The notes under the pieces are model-generated. The model had not been told where the DNA came from. It saw nothing but the letters and a program-made list of their open reading frames with translations, and did not search any database. From Streptococcus constellatus (GTDB lineage: Bacteria; Bacillota; Bacilli; Lactobacillales; Streptococcaceae): a stretch of DNA of 6,173 nucleotides. Location: assembly GCF_902167705.1 (NCBI RefSeq), contig NZ_CABHMZ010000030.1, positions 1 to 6,173 of the forward strand, written 5' to 3'. Of the stretch, positions 1 to 5,377 are shown in pieces; position 1 is the first letter of the stretch; the number at the start of each line of letters is the position of its first letter. Both the position numbers and the translations under genes were made by a program.

Positions 1-720
1 TACAACTTTTTCCCGTCACTCCCAGGAATTGCTATCTTTCAATTTACGTCAACTTACATCACTGGTGGACTTGATGGTAATGTAGACTTGACAGGTATTA
101 CAGATAATGGTTATGGTCGTAAGAATACACCTAAAACACAAACGCCAGCGATTAAAGAGGGCGAAAAAGCTGATAACACACCGAAAAGCGATATTAAAGT
201 CGGTGACACAGTCAAGGTTAATTTCTCGGCTACCAACTGGGCAACAGGCGAAGGAATCCCCGAATGGGTCAAGGGTCGGTCTTATCAAGTAACAGAAGTA
301 AGCGGTGATAAAGTGTTGTTAGCTGGTATTAACTCTTGGATTTACAAGCGAAACGCAGAGATTATCTCTACTACCAATAGCCAACCTGCACAGGCTCCGA
401 CTATTCAAAGTTTTGGTTCATACACAGTCCAATCAGGAGACACGCTCTCTGGAATTGCCACTCAATATGGCACGACTTACCAACAGTTAGCAGTTCTGAA
501 TGGAATTAGCAACCCAAATTACATCTATGTAGGACAAGTTTTGAAAGTTTCAGGGCAAGGACAAGCAGCCCCTCAAAATGTGTCTTACCATACAGCACAA
601 TGGGGAGATACCCTCTCTGGCATGGCAGCTCAATATGGCACGACAGTAGAAAGTATCCAAGCACTAAATGGACTATCAAGCGACCTCATTTATGCAGGCG
701 TAACTTATAGGATAAAATAA
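1..720 (+). CDS. Phage endolysin, GH25 muramidase C-terminal part with SH3-like domain and two LysM repeats (5' end outside window)
   Basis: This frame is open from the first base to the TAA at 718-720, giving 239 visible residues, so the gene begins upstream; the TTG at 88 is internal. Residues 1-35 look like the last strands of a glycoside hydrolase 25 (lysozyme/muramidase) barrel: IAIFQFTS, then GGLDGNVDL, where the Asp-rich end of the fold lies. A polar linker rich in Lys, Thr and Pro follows. Residues about 64-122 ([12 protein letters not shown] ... [10 protein letters not shown]) resemble the SH3-like wall-binding domain common in streptococcal phage lysins. Two LysM repeats, about 141-185 and 196-239, each carry a GDTLSG core and bind peptidoglycan glycans. 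The family cleaves the MurNAc-GlcNAc bond to lyse the host at the end of the phage cycle. As no holin or other phage gene is in view, prophage origin is inferred from architecture. A complete protein would probably exceed 400 residues. A chromosomal wall hydrolase is a less likely alternative. Confidence 0.85.
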   Translation, partial: YNFFPSLPGIAIFQFTSTYITGGLDGNVDLTGITDNGYGRKNTPKTQTPAIKEGEKADNTPKSDIKVGDTVKVNFSATNWATGEGIPEWVKGRSYQVTEVSGDKVLLAGINSWIYKRNAEIISTTNSQPAQAPTIQSFGSYTVQSGDTLSGIATQYGTTYQQLAVLNGISNPNYIYVGQVLKVSGQGQAAPQNVSYHTAQWGDTLSGMAAQYGTTVESIQALNGLSSDLIYAGVTYRIK

Positions 721-729
721 GATAAGTAG

Positions 730-760
730 AGCCCTTTGGAAAATCCAGAGGGCTTTTTTT
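730..760 (+). terminator. Intrinsic terminator of the endolysin gene
   Basis: An 11-bp stem pairs AGCCCTTTGGA (730-740) with TCCAGAGGGCT (744-754), with one G-U pair and an AAA loop, followed by a T run through 760. It begins ten bases after the lysin stop codon, so it ends the lysis transcript. Confidence 0.9.
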
Positions 761-773
761 CGTGGCCGGAAAG

Positions 774-782
774 TGGTATAAT
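774..782 (+). promoter_or_regulatory. Candidate extended -10 promoter
   Basis: TGGTATAAT is a perfect extended -10 element (TG at 774-775, TATAAT at 777-782). At 16-18 bp upstream there is only the T run of the lysin terminator, so the -35 element is poor. If active, it would start a transcript near 789 that reads the inverted repeats and stops at the hairpin at 1004-1046. Confidence 0.4.
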
Positions 783-810
783 AGCGTAAAAGAAATCACA
801 GGTTAATTTT

Positions 811-859
811 TATGCCCCAAAGAATCCAGAAAGCCCTGTTGGGGCAAAACTGGGGCATA
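811..859 (+). repeat. Overlapping inverted repeats around TGCCCC/GGGGCA
   Basis: TATGCCCCA (811-819) is exactly complementary to TGGGGCATA (851-859). Its inner part TGCCCCAA (813-820) is also exactly complementary to TTGGGGCA (839-846). The left arm can therefore pair with either of two right arms. The same bases form three copies of a GGGGCA box, one inverted and two direct, so they may be protein-binding sites rather than RNA structure. Confidence 0.6.
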
Positions 860-861
860 AG
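840..861 (+). repeat. Tandem 11-bp repeat, TGGGGCA boxes
   Basis: TGGGGCAAAAC (840-850) is followed immediately by TGGGGCATAAG (851-861), matching at 9 of 11 positions. The 11-bp period places both boxes on the same face of the helix, as expected for cooperative binding. Together with the pair at 1057-1075, it is a candidate integrase arm-type site. Confidence 0.5.
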
Positions 862-883
862 TCCAAAACTTACTCGGACTTAT
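857..883 (+). repeat. Perfect 8-bp inverted repeat (stem-loop)
   Basis: ATAAGTCC (857-864) pairs perfectly with GGACTTAT (876-883) around an 11-base loop. Its left arm overlaps the right arm of the preceding inverted repeat by three bases (857-859), so as RNA the two full stems would compete. A further small repeat, TAAATAG (894-900) with CTATTTA (906-912), follows. No T run follows directly, so this is not a clear terminator. Confidence 0.5.
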
Positions 884-1003
884 TAAATAAATTTAAATAG
901 GTTTGCTATTTATAACTCCTTATATAAAAAGAATTTCTACTATATAAAATTAACGGAAAATATCAATATTGAAAAGATGCTGTTAAATAATTGAGATTAA
1001 AAA

Positions 1004-1046
1004 AGTCTGTTGTATCAACGTTTATTCGTTGTGCAACAGGCTTTTT
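1004..1046 (+). terminator. Terminator-like long hairpin, possibly bidirectional
   Basis: AGTCTGTTG (1004-1012) pairs with CAACAGGCT (1034-1042) with one G-U pair. CAACG (1016-1020) pairs with CGTTG (1027-1031) further in, leaving a small internal loop and a TTTATT tip. Five T bases end the + strand hairpin (1042-1046), and an A run at 999-1004 gives the minus strand a matching T run. No gene immediately upstream needs it. It would insulate perR from phage-side transcription and could itself have been a host terminator next to the integration site. Confidence 0.75.
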
Positions 1047-1056
1047 CCGTGTTCAG

Positions 1057-1075
1057 GGGGTAAAAAAGGGGTAAA
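1057..1075 (+). repeat. Two GGGGTAAA boxes spaced 11 bp
   Basis: GGGGTAAA occurs at 1057-1064 and again at 1068-1075, an 11-bp offset identical to that of the GGGGCA pair at 840-861. Short G-rich direct repeats one helical turn apart are typical of arm-type binding sites near attachment sites of Gram-positive phages and integrative elements. Assignment to an integrase is inference. Confidence 0.45.
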
Positions 1076-1105
1076 GTGATGTAGAAGTTTGTCATTTGTA
1101 TTTGT

Positions 1106-1120
1106 TTACAATCATTCTAA
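1106..1120 (+). promoter_or_regulatory. PerR box (operator) upstream of perR
   Basis: The 15 bases TTACAATCATTCTAA match the known Per box consensus TTATAATnATTATAA at 12 of 14 defined positions and keep its 7-1-7 inverted symmetry. The box ends 24 bp before the -10 hexamer, so it abuts the -35 region, where a bound repressor would block RNA polymerase. This indicates autoregulation of perR, as is known for PerR in Bacillus. Confidence 0.75.
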
Positions 1121-1141
1121 ATACGTATTCTCCTATTTTCG

Positions 1142-1150
1142 TGATATAAT
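1142..1150 (+). promoter_or_regulatory. perR promoter, extended -10
   Basis: TGATATAAT gives an extended -10 (TG at 1142-1143) with a perfect TATAAT at 1145-1150. The -35 region (about 1121-1127) is poor, as is common with extended -10 promoters. The expected start near 1157 leaves a leader of only about 24 nt before the perR ATG. Confidence 0.7.
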
Positions 1151-1175
1151 AAAGGAAAAATGATGATGAGTGAGT

Positions 1176-1179
1176 AGGA
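1176..1179 (+). promoter_or_regulatory. Unusually close Shine-Dalgarno of perR
   Basis: AGGA lies one base before the ATG at 1181, closer than the usual 5-9 nt. A better-looking AAAGGA at 1151-1156 sits before three in-frame ATG codons (1160-1168), but that frame stops at TAG 1175-1177 and the site lies at or before the expected transcription start. Translation of perR may therefore be weak. Confidence 0.45.
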
Positions 1180-1180
1180 A

Positions 1181-1642
1181 ATGAATTTACATCCTTATTT
1201 AGAAATCACAGACCAAAGTGATTATGAAAATATTATTCAACGATTAAAAGCCAAAGGTGTGCGTATTACAGAAACTCGAAAGGCAGTCATTGCTTATATG
1301 ATTCGGACACATGAGCACCCAAGTGCTGAAAAGATTTATTCTGATTTATTGCCTGATTTTCCAAAGATGAGTCTAGCAACGGTTTATAACAATCTCAAAG
1401 TTTTGGTAGAGGAAGGTTTTGTGGAAGAAATCAAAATTAGTCATGATAAGACGACCTATTTTGATTTCATGGGGCATGAACATTTGAATGTTATTTGCGA
1501 AAAATGTGGTCGGATTGCGGACTTTGAAGATGTAGATATACCTGATTTAAAGCGTGAAGCGGAAGAACAAACGGGTTATAAAATCACAAAGACAACAGTT
1601 TTGATGTATGGGATTTGTTCGGATTGTTTGAAAAATGGCTAG
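1181..1642 (+). CDS. perR: Peroxide-responsive repressor PerR (Fur family)
   Basis: A 153-residue Fur-family metalloregulator; the family is about 140-155 residues. In PerR, oxidation of iron-binding histidines by H2O2 releases the repressor from genes for peroxide defence and metal balance. A winged-helix DNA-binding domain spans about 18-85, with RITETRKAVI and the recognition helix region SLATVYNNLKVL. The structural zinc site is two CxxC pairs, C106/C109 and C146/C149. Regulatory-site equivalents of the Bacillus enzyme are H46, D95, H101 and D114. The position matching Bacillus H93 is N103; as I recall, Streptococcus pyogenes PerR shares this Asn and uses N-terminal histidines instead, and H4 is present here. 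The ATG at 1181 keeps that His and follows an in-frame stop at 1175-1177. An upstream Per box implies autoregulation. No terminator follows, so readthrough into gpmA is possible. The S. suis orthologue has also been called Fur or Zur; PerR is preferred from the Per box and motifs. Confidence 0.9.
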   Translation: MNLHPYLEITDQSDYENIIQRLKAKGVRITETRKAVIAYMIRTHEHPSAEKIYSDLLPDFPKMSLATVYNNLKVLVEEGFVEEIKISHDKTTYFDFMGHEHLNVICEKCGRIADFEDVDIPDLKREAEEQTGYKITKTTVLMYGICSDCLKNG

Positions 1643-1743
1643 GGTATTTATGTACACTACTTGAATAAAGAAAATTGTTAAAAATCGAATATTCTCCCGT
1701 TGGTACTGGATTTTTTTGAAAAAATTTTGTAAAATATAGGAGT

Positions 1744-1758
1744 AACTGTGAGACAGTT
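1744..1758 (+). repeat. Inverted repeat in the gpmA leader
   Basis: AACTGT (1744-1749) and ACAGTT (1753-1758) form a perfect 6-bp inverted repeat around GAG, 11 bases before the gpmA Shine-Dalgarno sequence. It could be an operator or an mRNA stem-loop. The gap 1643-1782 is otherwise AT-rich, and no promoter there meets usual spacing; TAAAAT at 1730-1735 is the best -10 candidate but lacks a convincing -35. Confidence 0.4.
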
Positions 1759-1782
1759 TTCAAAAATCAAAGGAGATATCTA

Positions 1783-2475
1783 ATGGTAAAATTAGTTTTT
1801 GCTCGCCACGGTGAGTCTGAATGGAATAAAGCTAACCTCTTTACTGGTTGGGCTGATGTTGATTTGTCTGAAAAAGGGACGCAACAAGCTATTGATGCTG
1901 GTAAGTTGATTAAAGAAGCTGGTATTGAGTTTGACCAAGCTTATACATCTGTTTTGACACGCGCTATCAAAACAACAAATCTTGCCCTTGAAGCGGCAGG
2001 TCAACTTTGGGTGCCAGTTGAAAAATCATGGCGTTTGAATGAACGTCACTATGGTGGTTTGACAGGTCAAAACAAAGCTGAAGCAGCTGAAAAATGGGGT
2101 GACGAACAAGTTCATATTTGGCGTCGTTCTTATGATGTATTGCCACCAGCTATGGCGAAAGATGACCAATATTCAGCACATACTGACCGTCGTTATGCAA
2201 ATCTTGATGACTCAGTTATTCCAGATGCAGAAAACTTGAAAGTAACCTTGGAACGTGCACTTCCATTCTGGGAAGATAAAATCGCTCCAGCTTTGAAAGA
2301 TGGTAAAAACGTTTTTGTTGGTGCACATGGTAATTCTATCCGTGCTCTTGTAAAACACATTAAACAATTGTCAGATGATGAAATCATGGATGTGGAAATC
2401 CCTAACTTCCCACCACTTGTATTTGAATTTGATGATAAATTGAATCTGGTGAAAGAATACTATCTTGGAAAATAA
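1783..2475 (+). CDS. gpmA: 2,3-bisphosphoglycerate-dependent phosphoglycerate mutase
   Basis: A 230-residue cytoplasmic glycolytic enzyme that interconverts 3- and 2-phosphoglycerate through a phosphohistidine. The length is full for the cofactor-dependent type. The signature RHGESEWN (8-15) contains the nucleophile H9; R60 lies in the conserved LTRAIKT segment, E87 is the likely acid in [12 protein letters not shown], and H182 is the second catalytic histidine in GAHGNS. The C-terminal tail is complete. A strong Shine-Dalgarno sequence, AAAGGAG, lies 7 nt before the ATG, fitting a highly expressed gene, and codon use is biased toward common streptococcal codons. It is a single-gene unit with a terminator at 2491-2518; its promoter is unclear, and part of its transcription may come from perR. 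Confidence 0.97.
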   Translation: MVKLVFARHGESEWNKANLFTGWADVDLSEKGTQQAIDAGKLIKEAGIEFDQAYTSVLTRAIKTTNLALEAAGQLWVPVEKSWRLNERHYGGLTGQNKAEAAEKWGDEQVHIWRRSYDVLPPAMAKDDQYSAHTDRRYANLDDSVIPDAENLKVTLERALPFWEDKIAPALKDGKNVFVGAHGNSIRALVKHIKQLSDDEIMDVEIPNFPPLVFEFDDKLNLVKEYYLGK

Positions 2476-2490
2476 GTCCAATAAAATATT

Positions 2491-2518
2491 AAGAGGCTCT
2501 GCGTAAGCAGGGCTTTTT
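2491..2518 (+). terminator. Intrinsic terminator of gpmA
   Basis: GCTCTGC (2496-2502) pairs with GCAGGGC (2507-2513) with one G-U pair and a GTAA loop, followed by five T bases. The upstream AAGAG can extend the stem into the T run. It starts 15 bases after the gpmA stop. Confidence 0.88.
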
Positions 2519-2577
2519 AATATCATGCAAAGCTTTCATTTTTTAGCTGTGTTTTTTATCAATGTTTTCCATTTTCC

Positions 2578-2609
2578 TTGACTTCATTTCTTTGGATTTG
2601 TGGTACAAT
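2578..2609 (+). promoter_or_regulatory. Promoter of pbp2b-recR
   Basis: TTGACT (2578-2583) is a near-perfect -35, and TGGTACAAT (2601-2609) is an extended -10 with TACAAT at 2604-2609. The spacer is 20 bp, longer than the preferred 17, but the TG extension can compensate; TTCATT at 2583-2588 with a 15-bp spacer is the alternative. The expected start near 2616 leaves a leader of about 28 nt. Confidence 0.6.
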
Positions 2610-2643
2610 AAAAGATAGCATTTTGACTAGAATGAGAGAAACC

Positions 2644-4692
2644 ATGTCTAAGAAAAAAAGAAAATTTGATAGTCATTCCATTCCACGACGCTTGAATTTA
2701 TTATTTGGAATTGTGATTTTATTGTTTATGAGCTTGATTGTTCGTTTGGGCTATATGCAGGTTGTCCATAGAGATTTTTATACAAAGAAATTGGCGACAG
2801 CCAGTAAAACTAAACTGACAACCAGCTCTGTTCGCGGTCAGATTTATGATGCAAATGGAACACCTTTGGTTGAGAATACAACCAAACAAGTCGTGTCCTT
2901 TACACGTAGTAATAAAATGACAGCTGAAACGATTAAAAAAATTGCTCAAAAGTTGCTTCCGTTGGTTCCCATTTCCAATGCAGATGTTACTGAACGACAA
3001 CAAATCGATTATTATTTAGCAGATAGCGAGATTTATAAGAAGGTCGTCAATCAATTGCCTAAAAATAAAAAATATGGCACAGATGGAAATCGTTTGGAAG
3101 AGTCAAAGATTTATAGAAATGCTGTTAAGAGTGTTGATGTGGCCAAATTAAACTATTCAGATGACGATAAAAAAGTTATTTATTTGTTTAGTCAAATGAA
3201 TGCCATTGCAAATTTTGAGACGGGTAATATTCGTACAGATGATTTGTCAGCTGACCAAATTGCGACAATCGCCTCTAGCTCGAAAGAGCTATCTGGTATC
3301 AGCATTACCACCAGCTGGGATAGAAAAGTACTAGATACATCTTTAGCCTCTATCATTGGAAGTGTCTCAAGTGAAAAGGCAGGGCTGCCCGCAGAAGAAG
3401 TGGATGACTATTTGAAAAAAGGCTACTCACTCAATGACCGTGTCGGAACTAGCTATTTGGAAAAGCAATATGAATCCACTCTTCAGGGAAAACGTGCAGT
3501 CAAAGAAATCAATCTTGACAAAAACGGAAATATGGAGAGCGTGAAAAACATTTCCAATGGCAGTAAGGGGAATAATCTAAAATTAACAATGGATTTGACT
3601 TTCCAAAATGGTGTAGAAGATATTTTGAGAAAGTATTTCAGTGCTGAATTAGCGAGTGGTCATGCAACATATTCTGAGGGTGTTTATGCTGTTGCTATGA
3701 ACCCTCAAACAGGTGCTATTTTAGCAATGGCGGGTCTGAAACACGACACCAATACAGGAGAATTAACAGCAGATTCTCTGGGAACCATTATGAATAACTT
3801 TGTGCCGGGCTCAGTCGTTAAAGGAGCTACTTTGACGGCGGGCTGGGAATCTGGAGCTATCACAGGAAACCAAGTTCTGACAGACCAACCAATCTCTTTT
3901 GGAGGCTCATCTGCGATTACTTCTTGGTTTACTCAGTATGGTGCTCGCCAAATTACGGCTTTAGAGGCACTAGAATATTCATCCAATACTTATATGGTTC
4001 AACTAGCTTTAAATATGATGGGAACGCCTTATACGCCCAATATGGTGATTGATTTGACGAATTTGGACTCCTCTATGGACAAATTGCGTAAAGCCTTTGC
4101 TCAATATGGCTTGGGAGCATCTACAGGAATTGATTTGCCAAGTGAATCAGAAGGCTACACACCTAAGAAATATACGTTTGCGAACTACTTAACCAATGCT
4201 TTTGGTCAGTTTGATAACTACACGCCTATGCAATTGGCGCAATATGCTGCAACGGTGGCTAATGGTGGCACTCGTATTGCACCACACTTAGTGGAAGGAA
4301 TCTATGACAACAATGAAACAGGTGGTCTTGGAAAAATGATTGAAGCGAAATCTACCAAAGAATTGAATAAGGTGGACATTTCAAAAGACAACATGGATTT
4401 GATTCGACAAGGTTTCTACCAAGTAGTTCATGGAACAAGTGGCTTTACCACAGGGCGTACTTTGTCACAAGGTGAAGCAGTGCCAATCAGTGCGAAAACT
4501 GGTACGGCAGAAACCTTTGCAGGTGGTCAGGAAGCCATTAACACCAATGTAGTTGCCTATGCACCAAGTAACAATCCACAGATTGCAGTTGCAGTTGTGT
4601 TCCCACATAATACAGATTTGTCCTCAACTGTCAGCCATAGTATTACACGAGATATTATCAATCTCTATCATCAACAACATCCTATGACCTAG
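2644..4692 (+). CDS. pbp2b: Penicillin-binding protein 2B, class B peptidoglycan transpeptidase
   Basis: An essential D,D-transpeptidase that cross-links peripheral (elongation) peptidoglycan, working in the family's known partnership with RodA. The 682-residue product has a short basic cytoplasmic tail (KKKRK), one membrane segment at about 17-38, a dimerization/pedestal domain beginning with RGQIYDANG (64-72), and an extracellular transpeptidase domain. All three catalytic motifs are present: SVVK (S390 nucleophile, K393), SSN (446-448) and KTGT (618-621), within a few residues of their positions in pneumococcal PBP2b. The residue after SSN is Thr, the position (T446 in pneumococcus) often changed in low-affinity alleles. 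ATG 2644 is chosen because upstream in-frame starts lack a ribosome site: the TTG at 2578 is the -35 hexamer and ATG 2632 has nothing before it. The ribosome site at 2644 is itself weak (GAGAG at 2635-2639). recR follows after 10 nt. Confidence 0.95.
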   Translation: MSKKKRKFDSHSIPRRLNLLFGIVILLFMSLIVRLGYMQVVHRDFYTKKLATASKTKLTTSSVRGQIYDANGTPLVENTTKQVVSFTRSNKMTAETIKKIAQKLLPLVPISNADVTERQQIDYYLADSEIYKKVVNQLPKNKKYGTDGNRLEESKIYRNAVKSVDVAKLNYSDDDKKVIYLFSQMNAIANFETGNIRTDDLSADQIATIASSSKELSGISITTSWDRKVLDTSLASIIGSVSSEKAGLPAEEVDDYLKKGYSLNDRVGTSYLEKQYESTLQGKRAVKEINLDKNGNMESVKNISNGSKGNNLKLTMDLTFQNGVEDILRKYFSAELASGHATYSEGVYAVAMNPQTGAILAMAGLKHDTNTGELTADSLGTIMNNFVPGSVVKGATLTAGWESGAITGNQVLTDQPISFGGSSAITSWFTQYGARQITALEALEYSSNTYMVQLALNMMGTPYTPNMVIDLTNLDSSMDKLRKAFAQYGLGASTGIDLPSESEGYTPKKYTFANYLTNAFGQFDNYTPMQLAQYAATVANGGTRIAPHLVEGIYDNNETGGLGKMIEAKSTKELNKVDISKDNMDLIRQGFYQVVHGTSGFTTGRTLSQGEAVPISAKTGTAETFAGGQEAINTNVVAYAPSNNPQIAVAVVFPHNTDLSSTVSHSITRDIINLYHQQHPMT

Positions 4693-4702
4693 AAAGGTAC
4701 CT

Positions 4703-5299
4703 ATGCTTTATCCAACACCGATTGCAAAATTGATTGAGAGTTTTTCAAAATTACCAGGAATTGGTATAAAAACAGCAACACGTTTGGCGTTTTATACCAT
4801 TGGTATGAGTGATGATGATGTCAATGAATTTGCGAAAAATTTACTTGCAGCAAAACGTGAGCTGACCTATTGTTCTATTTGTGGCAATTTAACAGATGAT
4901 GATCCTTGTGCTATCTGTACCGATGAGACACGGGATCAGTCTACTATTTTGGTTGTAGAAGATAGTCGAGATGTTTCTGCTATGGAAAATATTCAAGAAT
5001 ATCATGGCTTGTACCATGTTTTGCAGGGATTGATTTCTCCTATGAATGGTGTTGGGCCTGATGACATCAATCTGAAAAGTTTGATTACACGGTTGATGGA
5101 TAGTGAGGTGACCGAAGTAATCGTAGCGACCAATGCGACAGCAGATGGAGAAGCGACTTCCATGTATATTTCGAGGGTTTTAAAGCCAGCTGGTATCAAG
5201 GTTACGCGTCTGGCTCGTGGATTAGCAGTTGGGTCTGATATTGAATATGCAGACGAAGTAACCTTGCTTCGAGCTATAGAAAATCGTACAGAATTGTAA
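4703..5299 (+). CDS. recR: Recombination mediator protein RecR
   Basis: A 198-residue protein of typical RecR length, acting with RecO (and RecF) to load RecA on single-stranded DNA at gaps during recombinational repair. A helix-hairpin-helix appears near the N terminus ([15 protein letters not shown], about 16-30). A four-cysteine zinc finger follows (C57, C60, C69, C72), then a Toprim domain from about residue 81 (ILVVEDSRD, with E86) to 165, including [15 protein letters not shown]. The conserved tail [20 protein letters not shown] (169-188) is present. The start has a good AAAGG site 5 nt upstream and lies only 10 nt after the pbp2b stop, so the two genes are probably one transcript; this pairing is known in streptococci. 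The protein is intact, and the transcript ends at 5311-5346. Confidence 0.97.
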   Translation: MLYPTPIAKLIESFSKLPGIGIKTATRLAFYTIGMSDDDVNEFAKNLLAAKRELTYCSICGNLTDDDPCAICTDETRDQSTILVVEDSRDVSAMENIQEYHGLYHVLQGLISPMNGVGPDDINLKSLITRLMDSEVTEVIVATNATADGEATSMYISRVLKPAGIKVTRLARGLAVGSDIEYADEVTLLRAIENRTEL

Positions 5300-5310
5300 G
5301 AAAACGTAAG

Positions 5311-5346
5311 AAGAGCACTCGTTTATAGAACATGTGGCTCTTTTTT
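5311..5346 (+). terminator. Intrinsic terminator after recR
   Basis: AAGAGC (5311-5316) pairs with GCTCTT (5337-5342). AC/GT can add two pairs across a bulged G, the loop is about 15-17 bases, and six T bases lie at 5341-5346. The stem is modest and some readthrough toward the IS element is possible. Confidence 0.7.
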
Positions 5347-5356
5347 GATTGATAAA

Positions 5357-5374
5357 TTGCAAGAATAAGTGCAA
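5357..5374. repeat. Candidate IS end, TTGCA inverted pair
   Basis: TTGCA (5357-5361) and TGCAA (5370-5374) form an inverted pair separated by 8 bases, just past the transposase stop. This is a plausible part of the terminal transposase-binding repeat; without the partner end it is only a candidate. Confidence 0.35.
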
Positions 5375-5377
5375 CAT

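Larger units (their letters stand above)
761..1105. other. Gene-free stretch, probable prophage end / attachment region
   Basis: I find no supported protein gene in this AT-rich interval between the phage lysin terminator and the perR control region. It holds a candidate extended -10 promoter (774-782), overlapping inverted repeats (811-859, 857-883, 894-912), a long terminator-like hairpin (1004-1046) and two 11-bp-phased G-rich repeat pairs (840-861, 1057-1075). The position directly after a lysin, with short repeats of the kind tyrosine integrases bind in their arm sites, suggests the right attachment end of a prophage. No integrase gene or duplicated core can be seen, because the other end lies outside the window. 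The exact phage-host junction cannot be placed. Confidence 0.45.

Noticed and set aside
107..292. Open frames overlapping the lysin gene on both strands
   Set aside because: The long continuous lysin frame with clear domains explains this DNA; the overlapping products resemble no family and lack ribosome sites.
812..886. 24-codon open frame starting ATG at 812 (MPQRIQKALLGQNWGISPK...)
   Set aside because: It has no good ribosome site, is very short and is built largely from the inverted and direct repeats. It could be a leader peptide or a trace of an integrase tail, but nothing supports a gene.
901..960. Several TATA-rich stretches resembling -10 boxes
   Set aside because: The region is so AT-rich that such matches are expected by chance, and none has a properly spaced -35 or TG extension.
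1700..1740. Promoter for gpmA using TTGGTA (1700) or TTGAAA (1716) with TAAAAT (1730)
   Set aside because: Spacings of 24 and 8 bp are incompatible with a normal promoter; no alternative pair was convincing, so none was listed.
1792..2387. Minus-strand open frames inside gpmA
   Set aside because: They are antisense shadows of a well-conserved glycolytic gene with strong codon bias.
2719..3003. Minus-strand open frame inside pbp2b
   Set aside because: It is a shadow of the pbp2b coding frame, without recognisable motifs or a promoter.
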